From assembly GCA_963205265.1 (NCBI GenBank), contig CAUJJI010000046.1, forward strand, positions 1-63,721: a stretch of DNA of 63,721 nt, in the 5' to 3' direction. A program made the translations under genes and the position numbers. Below the pieces are notes generated by a model. It worked only from the letters and a program-made list of their open reading frames with translations. It did not search any database and was not told where the DNA came from. The stretch is from Pseudomonadota bacterium (lineage in GTDB: Bacteria > Pseudomonadota > Alphaproteobacteria > Sphingomonadales > Sphingomonadaceae). This document shows, piece by piece, positions 34,882 through 44,654 of the stretch (within the stretch, counting starts at the first letter, position 1; every line of letters starts with the position of its first letter).

Positions 34882-36171
34882 GTGGCGGTGAAGTTCGCGG
34901 GTGGCTGGACACGCAGGAAGCAGCTTATGGCCGGGTTGGGCATCGGCTTCATCGCTGTGGCGGTGGCGGCCGGCCAGCCGGCCTACCGTTCGGCACGGGC
35001 AGCGGCTCCGAACGAAGCCGCCCCTGCCCAGGACATCGACATCATGACGGAGGTCTTCCGCAATGGCGAAGGCGGCTTCGTCGTCACCGAAATCGCCTAT
35101 GCGCTGGGGCGCGACGCCAAGGATTCGGCTTCCTGCCCGAACGGCATGACCGGCGGGGTCCGCGCGCTGATCGAAGCCTATGCCAAGACGGCGCCGGGCC
35201 AGCGCCGCCCGGAAGAGGACGACCGGCTCTACGAGCGGCGGTTGACGGCCGCGGTCAACACTGCGCCCAACGGCCAGAACATCTGCATGCACCCGGAAGC
35301 GGCTGCTCCCGACCCGAACTGGCGAATGGTCGCCGGCGCGACGACGGTCGCCGACGGCATCGACCTCGATGGCCAGGATACGGCCCGCGGGCGCAAGCCG
35401 GCTGGCGGAACCTGCGGCCATGACGACTTCCGGGGCATGCATGGCGAGCGCGGCGTCGACAACCAGTGGTACCGGGTGATCGGTTGCACGACGGGATTCC
35501 AGTCGACTGGCTTGGCCAATTCGTTCCAGACCGAGATGTATACCGGCTCGTGGGGCATCCTCGTCACGCTCAGGGGCGTCGACGACCTGCGCAACGACCC
35601 CGACGTCGCGGTCGGCATCCACGCCAGCGCCGATCCGATCCAGCTCAGCTCGGCGCGGGCCGCCCTGCCCTATGCCACCTATGCCGTGGACCGGGATAAG
35701 CGATATCGCGCCAACACCCGCGGGCGGATCGCCAACGGGGTGCTGACCATCGTCCCGGTCGACGTGCGCTTCCACAACTATGTCAACAGCATGCACGACG
35801 ATCGCATCCTGCGCGATGCCCGGCTGCGGCTGACCTTCACGCGCGACGGCGGGATGGAAGGCTACCTTTCCGGCTACAGCCCGATCGAGGCGATGTACGA
35901 CCTTCATTTCGGTGCCCGCCACAGCACCAACGCCAAGGGCGAACTCGCTCCGGAGCGGCTTCGCCTGCTGACCTCGATAGGGCGCGCGGGGGCGCTGGGC
36001 CATACCTGCAACGGCGCCTACCACGCGATGCTCGAGGCGGCGGACGGCCACCCCGATCCCGCCACCGGCCGCTGCACCTCCATTTCCACGCAGTTCCGCA
36101 TCCGCCTGGCTCCGGCCTTCGTCGTCGATGCGGCGACGCAGAGCGTCAATGCACCGCTGACGCTGAGGTGA
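34882..36171 (+). CDS. Exported protein of unknown function, partner of the DUF1592/DUF1552 genes
   Basis: A 429-residue protein. The GTG at 34882 follows GGAGGCGAGG. An N-terminal hydrophobic segment (about 16-30, MAGLGIGFIAVAVAAG) after basic residues acts as signal or anchor. Several cysteine-containing patches (SASCPNGMTGG, GGTCGHDDFRGMHG, GHTCNGAYHAMLEAADGHPDP) suggest disulfides or metal binding, but no CxxCH is present. I recognise no family. It ends 4 bases before the DUF1592 gene, so the two are co-translated. A role in the same periplasmic process is inferred. Confidence 0.8.
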   Translation: MAVKFAGGWTRRKQLMAGLGIGFIAVAVAAGQPAYRSARAAAPNEAAPAQDIDIMTEVFRNGEGGFVVTEIAYALGRDAKDSASCPNGMTGGVRALIEAYAKTAPGQRRPEEDDRLYERRLTAAVNTAPNGQNICMHPEAAAPDPNWRMVAGATTVADGIDLDGQDTARGRKPAGGTCGHDDFRGMHGERGVDNQWYRVIGCTTGFQSTGLANSFQTEMYTGSWGILVTLRGVDDLRNDPDVAVGIHASADPIQLSSARAALPYATYAVDRDKRYRANTRGRIANGVLTIVPVDVRFHNYVNSMHDDRILRDARLRLTFTRDGGMEGYLSGYSPIEAMYDLHFGARHSTNAKGELAPERLRLLTSIGRAGALGHTCNGAYHAMLEAADGHPDPATGRCTSISTQFRIRLAPAFVVDAATQSVNAPLTLR

Positions 36172-36175
36172 TCCC

Positions 36176-37888
36176 ATGTTCATGAAATCGATCAAGACTT
36201 CGCTGACGCGCAAGCTCGCCGCAGGCTTCTGCATGGTGATCGCCGGCGGCATCGGCTGGGCGCAGCTGTCCACTGCGCCTGCCGCCGCGCCGGCGGCGGA
36301 GCCGAACCTGCCGGGAACCCCGCCGACGATGCGGCGGCTGACCGAACTTCAGTACCGCGCCATCATCGCCGACGTCTTCGCTCCCGACGTGCCGATCGCC
36401 GGCCGGTTCGAGCGCGCGCGACGCGAGGAAGGACTTGTCGCGATCGGCACGGCCCAAGGCGGCATGTCGCCGTTCAGCCTCGAACAGTACGACGCCTCTG
36501 CCCGCTCCATCGCCGCGGCAGTCACGGGCGAAAAGCGCCGCGCGCAGTTCGTTCCGTGCCAGCCGAAGTCGGACGCGGCTTTCGACAAGGGCTGCGCCAC
36601 TCGTTTCGTCGAGCTCTATGGCCTCAAGCTGTTCCGCCGGCCGCTGTCGGCTGCCGAGCGGACCCGCTACGTGCAGATTGCCAGGTCGGCACAGCAGCGA
36701 CTGGGCGGCTTCCACCAGGGGCTGGAATATGCGCTGGCCGGAATGCTGGTTTCGCCCGAGTTTCTGTTGCGGATAGAAAACACCGAGCACGATCCGCGGG
36801 CCCCGGGCGGCCTGCGCCTGGACGCTTGGTCGAAAGCAGCGCGGCTCAGCTTCTTCCTGACCAATTCGACCCCCGACGCCGAGCTGCTGCGGGCAGCCTC
36901 CGCTGGGGAGCTTCATACTGATGCAGGGCTTGCCCGTCAGGTCGACCGCCTGATCGCATCCCCCCAGCTCGAGGCGGCAGTGCGAGCTTTCTTCTGGGAC
37001 ATGCTCCACTTCGACGGGTTCGGCGATCTGTTCAAGGATCCGGCGATCTACCCCGCCTACACCACGGATGTCGCACGCGATGCTCAGGAGCAGACGCTCC
37101 GCACGATCGTCACGCACCTGATCACCGATCGCGGCGACTATCGCGACCTCTTCACGACCAACAAGACCTGGCTCAGCCGGCCGCTCGGCATCGTCTATCG
37201 CATGCCGGTGGCGACTCGCAACGGGTGGGAGCAGGGTGAGTTTCCGGCTTCGGCCCAGCGGTCCGGGATTCTGACCGATATCAGCCTGCTGGCGCTCTAT
37301 TCGCACCCTGGTCGCTCGTCTCCGACGCTGCGCGGCAAGGCGCTGCGCGAGACCTTCCTGTGCGAGAAGGTGCCGGATCCGCCGGCCAACGTCAGCTTCT
37401 CGATCGTGCAGGACGCCGTGAACCGGCCGGGCTCTACCGCACGCCTGCGCCTTGCCGAGCACAACGAGAACCCGGTCTGCGCCGGCTGCCACAAGCTGAC
37501 CGATCCGCTGGGCCTGACGCTCGAAAACTTCGACGGAACGGGCGGCTTCCGCGCCCGCGAGAACGGAGCCGAGCTGGACCTGAGCGGCAAGCTGCAGGGC
37601 ACCGACTTCACCGGCCCGCAAGGCCTCGGCAAGACGCTGCGCGACAATCCGGGCGTCCCGCTGTGCCTCGTGCAGAAGCTTTACAGCTCCGCATCGGGCC
37701 GTCCGCTCGCCACCAAGGAAGAGCCCTACGTCGAGTACCTGCTCAACGGCTTCGCCGCGAGCGGGTACCGGCTGCCCGACCTGATGCGCGCGATCGCGCT
37801 CAGCAAGACCTTCTACGCCGTTTCCGAGCCGCCGAAGCCTGCGAGCCCGCCCCGCGTGGCCGCATCGAACAAGGGAGACCGCTCATGA
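36176..37888 (+). CDS. DUF1592/DUF1588/DUF1585-type exported haem protein
   Basis: A 570-residue exported protein with a signal peptide (about 1-30). It follows the layout of large planctomycete and myxobacterial cytochrome-like proteins: an RLTELQYRAIIADVF segment (DUF1587-like), a helical DUF1592 core (LYGLKLFRRPLSAAER; ALAGMLVSPEFLLRIE), a DUF1588 part with one haem motif CAGCH at 435-439 (CAGCHKLTDPLGLTLENFD), and a C-terminal DUF1585-like piece (YLLNGFAASGYRLPDLMRAIALSKTF). The function of the family is unknown. Its stop overlaps the ATG of the DUF1552 gene by four bases. Confidence 0.85.
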   Translation: MFMKSIKTSLTRKLAAGFCMVIAGGIGWAQLSTAPAAAPAAEPNLPGTPPTMRRLTELQYRAIIADVFAPDVPIAGRFERARREEGLVAIGTAQGGMSPFSLEQYDASARSIAAAVTGEKRRAQFVPCQPKSDAAFDKGCATRFVELYGLKLFRRPLSAAERTRYVQIARSAQQRLGGFHQGLEYALAGMLVSPEFLLRIENTEHDPRAPGGLRLDAWSKAARLSFFLTNSTPDAELLRAASAGELHTDAGLARQVDRLIASPQLEAAVRAFFWDMLHFDGFGDLFKDPAIYPAYTTDVARDAQEQTLRTIVTHLITDRGDYRDLFTTNKTWLSRPLGIVYRMPVATRNGWEQGEFPASAQRSGILTDISLLALYSHPGRSSPTLRGKALRETFLCEKVPDPPANVSFSIVQDAVNRPGSTARLRLAEHNENPVCAGCHKLTDPLGLTLENFDGTGGFRARENGAELDLSGKLQGTDFTGPQGLGKTLRDNPGVPLCLVQKLYSSASGRPLATKEEPYVEYLLNGFAASGYRLPDLMRAIALSKTFYAVSEPPKPASPPRVAASNKGDRS

Positions 37889-39216
37889 CGAAGCTCAGCC
37901 GCCGGACGATCCTGCGAGGGATGGTCAATGGCGCAAAGGTAGGCGTCGCGCTGCCGTTGCTCGACATCTTCCTCGACGTCAACGGCCAGGCGCTCGCGGC
38001 GACCGGCCAGCGCTTGCCGGTTCGCTTCGGTACCTGGATATGGGGGTGCGGCTTCGTTCCCCAGCGCTGGATCCCGGCTACCGAAGGCGCCGACTACGTG
38101 ATGCCGCCCGACCTCGCGCCGCTGGAACCCTATCGCAAGCAGATGGCGATCTTCACCGGCTTCGACGTCAAGCTCGACGGCGTGGCGAACAAGCCGCACC
38201 TCACCGGCAACCTCGGGCTCAGGACCGGCATTCCGGTCCCCACCGAGAATGTGAAGGCGCCGACGCTGGACGTGCTCATCAGCGACGTGATCGGCCAGGG
38301 CTCGCGCTTCCGCTCGATCGAGCTCAGCGCCTCGGGGATCGAGCGCTCTTATTCCTACCGCGGCTCCAGTTCGCCGAACCCGAGCGAGGTCTCTCCCGTG
38401 GCGCTCTACCAGCGCATCTTCGGCGAGGGCTTCCAGGACCCCAATGCTGCCTCTTTCACGCCCGATCCGCGTGCGATGGTGCGCCAGAGCGTGCTGTCGG
38501 CAGTCAAGGAGGACCGCGAGCGGCTGATGAAGAGGCTCGGCTCCTCGGACCGGCACAGGATGGAAGAATACTTCGCCTCGGTTCGCCAGCTCGAGCAACA
38601 GCTCGCGCTCCAGCTCGAGCCGCCGGCGAAAGTGGAGCACTTCACGATGCCCGCGCCGCCGCCCAAGTCGGTCGTGGATGCCGACATCGAGAACGTGATG
38701 GCCAATCACAAGCTGATGGCCGGCCTGCTGGCCCAGGCGCTCGCCTGCAACCAGACGCGCGTCTTCAACATGCTGTTCTCGGACACGGCGTCCAACTTGC
38801 GGCGATCGGCGTCGTCCGACACGCACCATACGCTCACTCACGAGGAACCGGTCAACCCGAAGCTCGGCTACCAGGAGCAGTCCGCCTGGTTTGCCGCCCG
38901 GAGCATGGAGGCATGCCGCGACTTCGTCGATGCGCTGGCCGCGATCAAGGAAGGCGACGGCACCTTGCTCGACAACACGCTGCTGTTCGCTCATTCGGAT
39001 TGCTCCGAGGCCAAGTCGCACGCGGTCGAAGGCATTCCCATGCTGGTCATCGGCGGGGCCGGCGGGCGGGTCCGGACGGGCTACCACAAGGCCGGGCGGG
39101 CGGATGCCGCCTCCCGCATCGGCCTGAGCCTCCAGCAAGCCATGGGCGTGCAGGTGGAGAACTGGGGCACCGCATCGATGAACACCAGCCGTACCGTCAC
39201 GGAGCTTGTCGCCTGA
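37885..39216 (+). CDS. DUF1552 exported protein (Tat-type signal)
   Basis: A 443-residue protein with a twin-arginine N-terminus (LSRRTILRGM) and a hydrophobic segment after it. The body fits DUF1552: FGTWIWGCGFVPQRWIP, PHLTGNLGLRTGIPV, SYSYRGSSSPNPSEVSP and a C-terminal LLFAHSDCSEAKSHAVEGIPMLVIGG. The pairing of a DUF1592-type haem protein with a DUF1552 protein is usual in planctomycetes and myxobacteria, and no function is known for either. The ATG at 37885 overlaps the preceding stop; the stop overlaps the next ATG by one base (TGATG). Confidence 0.85.
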   Translation: MTKLSRRTILRGMVNGAKVGVALPLLDIFLDVNGQALAATGQRLPVRFGTWIWGCGFVPQRWIPATEGADYVMPPDLAPLEPYRKQMAIFTGFDVKLDGVANKPHLTGNLGLRTGIPVPTENVKAPTLDVLISDVIGQGSRFRSIELSASGIERSYSYRGSSSPNPSEVSPVALYQRIFGEGFQDPNAASFTPDPRAMVRQSVLSAVKEDRERLMKRLGSSDRHRMEEYFASVRQLEQQLALQLEPPAKVEHFTMPAPPPKSVVDADIENVMANHKLMAGLLAQALACNQTRVFNMLFSDTASNLRRSASSDTHHTLTHEEPVNPKLGYQEQSAWFAARSMEACRDFVDALAAIKEGDGTLLDNTLLFAHSDCSEAKSHAVEGIPMLVIGGAGGRVRTGYHKAGRADAASRIGLSLQQAMGVQVENWGTASMNTSRTVTELVA

Positions 39217-39698
39217 TGAAATCGCACGCCTTCCTGATCCTGCTGTCCGCTCTCGCCCTGACCGGCGCAGCCGCGGCGACGCGAGCCGCCGGCGGAGCCC
39301 CCGGTCCGGCACAGGTCCTCACGAAGGAGGAGGCGGAGGGCCTCATCTTCGAGCGGCAGCAGCTGATGAAGCAGATGGAGGAAGACGCCGAGACGCTCGG
39401 CGATATCGTCGCGGGGCTGCAGCCGCCGGACAAGCTGGGACAGGTCACCCGCTCCCTGGCAACCGCGGCGCACGACATGAGGGCGACATTCGAGGCGAAG
39501 ATCCCCGGCGGACGCGCGAAGCCGGACGCCTGGGCCAACTGGCCCGACTACAGCAAGCGCATGGACGACTTCGAGCTCAAGGCCGAGGAAATGGCAAAGC
39601 TGGGGGAAGCCGGCAATCTCCCGGCCGTGACCGCCATGCTCGGTGCGGCCCTGCCCTGCAAGGAGTGCCACGACGTCTATCGGCTGCCGAAGAAGTGA
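39216..39698 (+). CDS. Second cytochrome c' (class II)
   Basis: A 160-residue periplasmic cytochrome with a signal peptide (about 1-24, ATRAAG) and a helical body. One haem motif, CKECH, lies at 148-152 near the C-terminus. The ATG at 39216 shares a base with the preceding stop, so it is tightly coupled to the DUF1552 gene. It is only distantly similar to the cytochrome at 33942. With the haem-bearing DUF1592 protein and the HiPIP it gives four periplasmic redox carriers within 6 kb. Confidence 0.88.
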   Translation: MKSHAFLILLSALALTGAAAATRAAGGAPGPAQVLTKEEAEGLIFERQQLMKQMEEDAETLGDIVAGLQPPDKLGQVTRSLATAAHDMRATFEAKIPGGRAKPDAWANWPDYSKRMDDFELKAEEMAKLGEAGNLPAVTAMLGAALPCKECHDVYRLPKK

Positions 39699-39732
39699 GT
39701 TCGGTCGGACCTTCCGGCGGCTTGCGGCAGTG

Positions 39733-40989
39733 ATGGCCGGGCGGCGGAACCTGCGCTGGTGGATCATCGGCCTCCTCACGCTGGGCACGATCCTCAATTA
39801 CCTCGCGCGGTCGACGCTTTCGGTAGCCGCTCCGACGCTGCAGGCCGAGTTCAGCATGACGACCGAGCAGTACAGCTGGGTCGTGCTCGCCTTCCAGGCC
39901 AGCTACACGGTGATGCAGACGCTGGCGGGAGCAGTGCTCGACGCCTTGGGGACGAGGCTGGGCTTCTTCCTGTTCGCGATCGGCTGGGCGCTGGCGAACA
40001 TGGCGCATGCCCTGGCCACCGGATGGCCTACGCTCGCATTCTTCCGAGCCCTTCTGGGCGCCACCGAGGCCGCTGCAATTCCTGCGGGCGCGAAGACCGT
40101 CGCCGAATGGTTCCCGCCGCGCGAACGCTCGCTGGCGACAGCCGGCTTCCAGATGGGAACCAGCATCGGCAACATGATCGCCCCGCCGCTGGTGGCCTTC
40201 TGCATCATCTGGTGGGGCTGGCAGGAAGCGTTCCTGCTGACCGGAGGCCTGAGCCTCGTCTGGGCCGCACTGTGGTGGTTCTGCTACCGTTCCCCGGCGC
40301 AGCACAGGCGGCTTACCCAAGAGGAACGGGCCTTTATCGGCGAGCCGGTCGACGACATCGGCGACAAGCCCGCATCGCGCATGGAAGTGCTTCGCTCGCG
40401 CGGGTTCTGGGCGATCGCCTTGCCACGCTTCCTCACCGAGCCTGCCTGGCAGACGTTCAACTTCTTCATTCCGCTCTATCTCGTGGCAGCCTGGCAACTG
40501 GACCTGAAGAGCATCGCGCTCTGGGCATGGCTTCCGTTCCTGGCCGCCGATCTCGGCTCGCTGGCCGGTGGCCTCGTGCCGATGGCGCTGATGCGGCGCG
40601 GGGTCTCGCTGGTCGGCTCGCGCAAGATCACGATGACCATCGGGGCGATCGCCATGGCCGGGCCTGCCTGCATCGGATTGGCCTCATCCCCGGGCGTCGC
40701 CATAGCGCTGTTCTGCATCGGAGGATTTGCGCACCAGATGCTGAACGGCGCGCTGATCACGCTGTGCGCCGACCTATTCGAGAGCCGCACGGTCGGGACG
40801 GCAAGCGGGATGGCGGGTTCGGCCGCCTGGATCGGCGGGATGCTGTTCACGTTCGCCATCGGCAAGAGCGCGGACGCCTACGGCTACGATCCGCTTTTCG
40901 TCGCGCTTGCTGCGCTGGACATCCTGGCGGCGATCCTGCTCTGGAGCCTGCTCAGGAATCGCGGGGCGGGATCGCGCCTTTCCGCATGA
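39733..40989 (+). CDS. Hexuronate-type MFS transporter (ACS family, ExuT-like)
   Basis: A 418-residue inner-membrane carrier with about twelve membrane segments. The N-terminus (GTILNYLARSTLSVAAPTLQ) and AIPAGAKTVAEWFPPRERSLATAGFQMG are typical of the anion:cation symporter family, which includes the glucuronate/galacturonate carrier ExuT. It lies next to kdgK and the glucuronate pathway, which supports hexuronate uptake. It is 34 bases after the second cytochrome c' gene, so the redox module and the carrier are likely one transcript. Its 3' end overlaps the convergent kdgK gene by 38 bases. Confidence 0.85.
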   Translation: MAGRRNLRWWIIGLLTLGTILNYLARSTLSVAAPTLQAEFSMTTEQYSWVVLAFQASYTVMQTLAGAVLDALGTRLGFFLFAIGWALANMAHALATGWPTLAFFRALLGATEAAAIPAGAKTVAEWFPPRERSLATAGFQMGTSIGNMIAPPLVAFCIIWWGWQEAFLLTGGLSLVWAALWWFCYRSPAQHRRLTQEERAFIGEPVDDIGDKPASRMEVLRSRGFWAIALPRFLTEPAWQTFNFFIPLYLVAAWQLDLKSIALWAWLPFLAADLGSLAGGLVPMALMRRGVSLVGSRKITMTIGAIAMAGPACIGLASSPGVAIALFCIGGFAHQMLNGALITLCADLFESRTVGTASGMAGSAAWIGGMLFTFAIGKSADAYGYDPLFVALAALDILAAILLWSLLRNRGAGSRLSA

Positions 40990-41836
40990 TCGTCCAGCCG
41001 GCAAGGCGGTGCCCCCGGCGGGCCGCCTCGTCGATCGCCTCGCCGCTCATCCGCCCGGCGAGGTAACCGGCGTTGAACGCGTCGCCGGCACCGCTGGTGT
41101 CGACCGGCTGCAAGCGTTCCGCCGGTCTTGCCTGGCGGCCGTCCGGAAGGAGGCAACCGTCTGCCCCCAGCTTGACCACGACTTCCCCGCAGCCGAGCGC
41201 CTTCCAGCGATCCGCCACTTCGAGCGCGGACGCTGCACCCGACAACGACGTTTCATCCTCGAGCGTCGGCAGGCCTATGTCGGCGCACGCGACCGCCGTG
41301 TCCCGCACCGCTCGGGCTTCGTCCGGGCCGCTCCACAGCCGCGGCCGGTAGTTGCCGTCGAAGGCGACCATGCCCCCTTCGGCCCGCACGCGCCGCGCCA
41401 GCGCCAGCAGCCTGTCGCGGCCGCTCGGGGGGAGAATGGCAAGGCTGATCAGCGAGAAGCTCAGCAGGCTCGTCCTGGCGGCTTTGGCCATGGCCCGGTC
41501 GGCGCCGTCCAGCTCGAACATCTCGCGCGCCGCCGCCTTGTCGCGCCAATAGGTGAAACTGCGCTCCCCGGCGGCGTCGGTGGCGATGGCGTAGAGGCCG
41601 CTATGGCGAGTGGGATGCTCGAGGACGAGCGAGACGTCCAATCCCTCGGAACGCCAGTCGGCGACCATCGCGACGCTGAACGGGTCGCTGCCGACCGCTG
41701 TCAAATAGGCCGTCGAAATCCCCGACCGCGCCAGATGGATGGCGGTGTTGAGAGTGTCGCCGCCATATCCCATGCGCCAGCGCTCGCCGTCGCGCGAAAG
41801 CTCGAGCATGGCCTCGCCGACGACGACCGCCTGCAT
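40952..41836 (-). CDS. kdgK: 2-dehydro-3-deoxygluconokinase (PfkB family)
   Basis: Phosphorylates 2-keto-3-deoxygluconate to KDPG, the last step before aldol cleavage. The 294-residue protein begins with VVVGEAMLELSRDG and contains MGYGGDTLNTAIHLARSG, the KdgK type of PfkB signature 1. Near the C-terminus DTSGAGDAFNAGYLAGRM contains the catalytic aspartate. It follows the GH79-like gene by 3 bases at the end of the minus-strand manD operon. A KDPG aldolase gene is not in the window. Confidence 0.92.
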   Translation of the reverse strand: MQAVVVGEAMLELSRDGERWRMGYGGDTLNTAIHLARSGISTAYLTAVGSDPFSVAMVADWRSEGLDVSLVLEHPTRHSGLYAIATDAAGERSFTYWRDKAAAREMFELDGADRAMAKAARTSLLSFSLISLAILPPSGRDRLLALARRVRAEGGMVAFDGNYRPRLWSGPDEARAVRDTAVACADIGLPTLEDETSLSGAASALEVADRWKALGCGEVVVKLGADGCLLPDGRQARPAERLQPVDTSGAGDAFNAGYLAGRMSGEAIDEAARRGHRLAGWTIMRKGAIPPRDS

Positions 41837-41839
41837 CGG

Positions 41840-43354
41840 TCAGCGGCAGTTGCGATTGCCAGCCTTGGCGACCGCGATGAACGCGATCGCCTTGCCCGGC
41901 AATGACGAATCGGCGGTCAGCGGGGCTGCCTCGAGGCCGGTGAAGTCACCGTCGTCTCCCAAGGCCGGTTGCCGCCCGTTGATGCTGACCGACCTGCTCT
42001 CGAGCGACGAGGCCGTGATCGTCCAGATCCGGGCCTCGCCGCGGATCGGAATGGTCCGGGCACTGTCGCCTAGGTTGAGCAGAGCCAGTCCGACACCGCC
42101 CTTTCCGGTCGGCAGGCAATGGGCATAGATCCGCAGGTCGCCTGAAGCCCAGTCCAGAGGAGCGAGGACAGTCGTGCCCATCGTCCGCTTCCACAGCAGG
42201 GCTGCCCAGTAATTGGGGCGGGGGTCGTAACCATGCTCTTCGAGCAGGGCATAGTCCGAAGCTGCCAGCGTATTGTGCATCACAACGCGCACGCCCTGTC
42301 GCGCCGATCGGCCGAGCGTATCGACGAAGCGGAAGCTGTCGGCGAATGCGCTGGCCCAGGGATTGCCGCCGCAAGCGGCTTCCCCGGTTTCGGTATCCCA
42401 GAGCGGCGCACCCGGAGCCGCCCGATCGCGCAAGGCCGTCATGCGCGCGATCGCTGGATCGATCGAGTCCAGCCAGGCAGGCAAGAGCGCCTTTTCGGCG
42501 GAGTGGCCGAGCATCTTGCCGCCGCAGCGCTCCGATCCGCCCGGATAGAAGTGGAACGAAAATACGTCGGGCCTGGGCAGCTCGGCGGTGAGCAGGTCTT
42601 CCGGCTCGATCTGCTCGATCGTGCGGTTCTGCCGGCTGAGAGTGCGCGTCGGCTCGCCCAGCTCGGCTGCGCCGGGCGCAAGGAGCAGGGTCTCGGGAGA
42701 AGCGCTGCGCAGCCAAGCGGCAAAGCGCGTGTAATCGCGCCTGTAGTCGGCCGCGGTATAGCCCTTGGGCGGCTTCGTGAGCGAGATCATGTTCGGCTCG
42801 TTCGCGAATTCCGCAGCGGCGATGCTTCCGCCGATCTGCTTCGTGAAAGCCAGCCACCGGGCGGCCGTATCGGCCTGCCAGACGCCGTCGCGGTCACGAG
42901 CTCCCCCACTTGTCGCGAAGGACGTGACAATTCGCGCTCCGCTGGCCTTGGCGAAGTCGACCGCACCTCGCCATTGCCCTTGGGTGAGAATGGTGTCGAA
43001 GCCGTCCGGCGCCTTTTCCGGCGCGGCTTCCCCGTCGGCGAACCAGGTCGCGTTGGCCCATGTCCCGCTATAGCGGACGTAGGCCGGGGCCAGTGCCGCA
43101 GCGAGCCGACGCAGCTTCGGGTCGGACAGGTCGATCGGCGGCCGATACTCGTAGCGATCGGTTCCAGAGCCGCCGTAGGGGCGCCAGAAGCGACCGCCGG
43201 TGAGTTCCACCATCTCGACGTTGTAGGACAGGAACCGCTCATCGACGGAGCCGACTGCGTTCAAAGAGGACAGTCCGTCGTCCTGCTGCGGGATCGTCGC
43301 GCAGCCGGCGAGGAGAGTTGCCAACGCCAGGATCGCTTGCCTGCTGAAAGTCAT
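41840..43354 (-). CDS. GH79-like beta-glucuronidase, lipoprotein
   Basis: A 504-residue lipoprotein: the lipobox LLAGC places the lipid-bearing Cys at residue 18, so the enzyme is anchored to a membrane facing the periplasm or cell surface. The TIM barrel carries Glu186 in AAEFANEPNMI as proposed acid/base and Glu322 in WDTETGEAACGG as proposed nucleophile. It is homologous along its length to the exported enzyme at 14635. It lies between manD and kdgK, which use the released uronic acid after isomerisation and reduction. The ATG at 43354 has AGAAGGAA upstream. Confidence 0.82.
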   Translation of the reverse strand: MTFSRQAILALATLLAGCATIPQQDDGLSSLNAVGSVDERFLSYNVEMVELTGGRFWRPYGGSGTDRYEYRPPIDLSDPKLRRLAAALAPAYVRYSGTWANATWFADGEAAPEKAPDGFDTILTQGQWRGAVDFAKASGARIVTSFATSGGARDRDGVWQADTAARWLAFTKQIGGSIAAAEFANEPNMISLTKPPKGYTAADYRRDYTRFAAWLRSASPETLLLAPGAAELGEPTRTLSRQNRTIEQIEPEDLLTAELPRPDVFSFHFYPGGSERCGGKMLGHSAEKALLPAWLDSIDPAIARMTALRDRAAPGAPLWDTETGEAACGGNPWASAFADSFRFVDTLGRSARQGVRVVMHNTLAASDYALLEEHGYDPRPNYWAALLWKRTMGTTVLAPLDWASGDLRIYAHCLPTGKGGVGLALLNLGDSARTIPIRGEARIWTITASSLESRSVSINGRQPALGDDGDFTGLEAAPLTADSSLPGKAIAFIAVAKAGNRNCR

Positions 43355-43368
43355 AGCCCGGTTCCTTC

Positions 43369-44577
43369 TCACCAATTCCACATCGTGCCGTCGTCCAGTC
43401 TCGTGACCGGCAGGTATGCGCGCTTGTAGGGGTACCTGGCGGCGAGCTTTTCGTCGATGTCGACACCGTGGCCGGGGGTTTCGCCGCAGTGCAGGTGTCC
43501 ATCGGCGAACGTGTAGTCGTGCGGGAAGACGGCGTCGGTCTCTTCGGAATGGCGCATATATTCCTGGATGCCGAAATTCGGCACCCAGGTATCGAAATGC
43601 AATGCCGCCCCCAGAGTCACCGGCGAAAGGTCCGTGGCGCCGTGGCATCCGGTTCGGACCTGGTAAAGCGCTGCCAGATCCGCGATCCGGCGCAGGTGGG
43701 TAATCCCCCCGGCCCCGACGACGGTGGTTCGGATGTAGTCGATCAACTGGTTCTGGATCAGGTCCTTCGCATCCCACACCGTGTTGAAGATCTCGCCCAC
43801 TGCCAGCGGTGTCACGCTGTGCTGGCGGATCAGGCGGAACGCCTCCTGGTTTTCAGCCGGCGTAAGGTCTTCGAGCCAGAACAGTTGGAACGGTTCAAGC
43901 ATCTTGCCGAGATTGGCGGCTTCCTGCGGCGTGTAGCGATGATGCCCATCGTGCAGCAGGTGATGGTCGAAGCCGTATGTCTGCCGCAGCTTCTCGAAGA
44001 GCTTGGGCACATAGTTGAGCGACTTGCGCGTATCCCAGCCCGTGACGCTGGGGAGCGCGGCGTCCGCCGGTTCGTAGTAGAGCTTGCCGCGCCCGACCCC
44101 ATAGGCATCGGCAATGCCCGGCACGCCGCTTTGCGCGCGGATCGCCTTGTAGCCGAGGTCGATGTAATGGCCCACGGCATCGACGGTTTCTTCGATATCG
44201 GAGCCGTTGGCGTGCCCGTAGACCATCACCCGATCGCGGCTGCGGCCGCCGAGCAACTGGTACAGCGGCATCCCCGCCATCTTGGCCTTGATGTCCCACA
44301 GCGCGACGTCCACCGCGGCGATCGCCCGCATCGTCACCGGCCCGCGCCGCCAGTAGGCTCCGCGATAGAGGTACTGCCAGCTATCCTCGATCCGCCGCGG
44401 GTCGGTGCCGATCAGGCAGGGGATCACGTGCTCCTCGAGATAGGCGACGACTGCCAGCTCGCGCCCGTTCAGCGTCGCATCGCCGATGCCGTGAACGCCC
44501 TGGTCGGTTTCGATCTTCAGCGTCACGAAGTTGCGACCTGGGCAAGTCACGATGACCTTGGCGGCAGTGATCTTCAT
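43369..44577 (-). CDS. manD: D-mannonate dehydratase, enolase superfamily
   Basis: Dehydrates D-mannonate to 2-keto-3-deoxygluconate. The 402-residue length equals that of the characterised Novosphingobium aromaticivorans ManD. Metal-binding acids are visible in LLHDGHHR (Asp, about 210), LFWLEDLTP (Glu, about 236) and AVGEIFNT (Glu, about 262); a catalytic His follows the Asp. The C-terminus [12 protein letters not shown] is typical. It replaces the unrelated UxuA of enterobacteria. It is the first gene of the minus-strand manD-GH79-kdgK operon and is divergent from gntR. Confidence 0.95.
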   Translation of the reverse strand: MKITAAKVIVTCPGRNFVTLKIETDQGVHGIGDATLNGRELAVVAYLEEHVIPCLIGTDPRRIEDSWQYLYRGAYWRRGPVTMRAIAAVDVALWDIKAKMAGMPLYQLLGGRSRDRVMVYGHANGSDIEETVDAVGHYIDLGYKAIRAQSGVPGIADAYGVGRGKLYYEPADAALPSVTGWDTRKSLNYVPKLFEKLRQTYGFDHHLLHDGHHRYTPQEAANLGKMLEPFQLFWLEDLTPAENQEAFRLIRQHSVTPLAVGEIFNTVWDAKDLIQNQLIDYIRTTVVGAGGITHLRRIADLAALYQVRTGCHGATDLSPVTLGAALHFDTWVPNFGIQEYMRHSEETDAVFPHDYTFADGHLHCGETPGHGVDIDEKLAARYPYKRAYLPVTRLDDGTMWNW

Positions 44578-44654
44578 TATAAACGCACTCCACGGCATTG
44601 CGCCTGTCCATGACGCTTGACCTCGGCTATACGGACTGCCATTCAATTTTCAAG

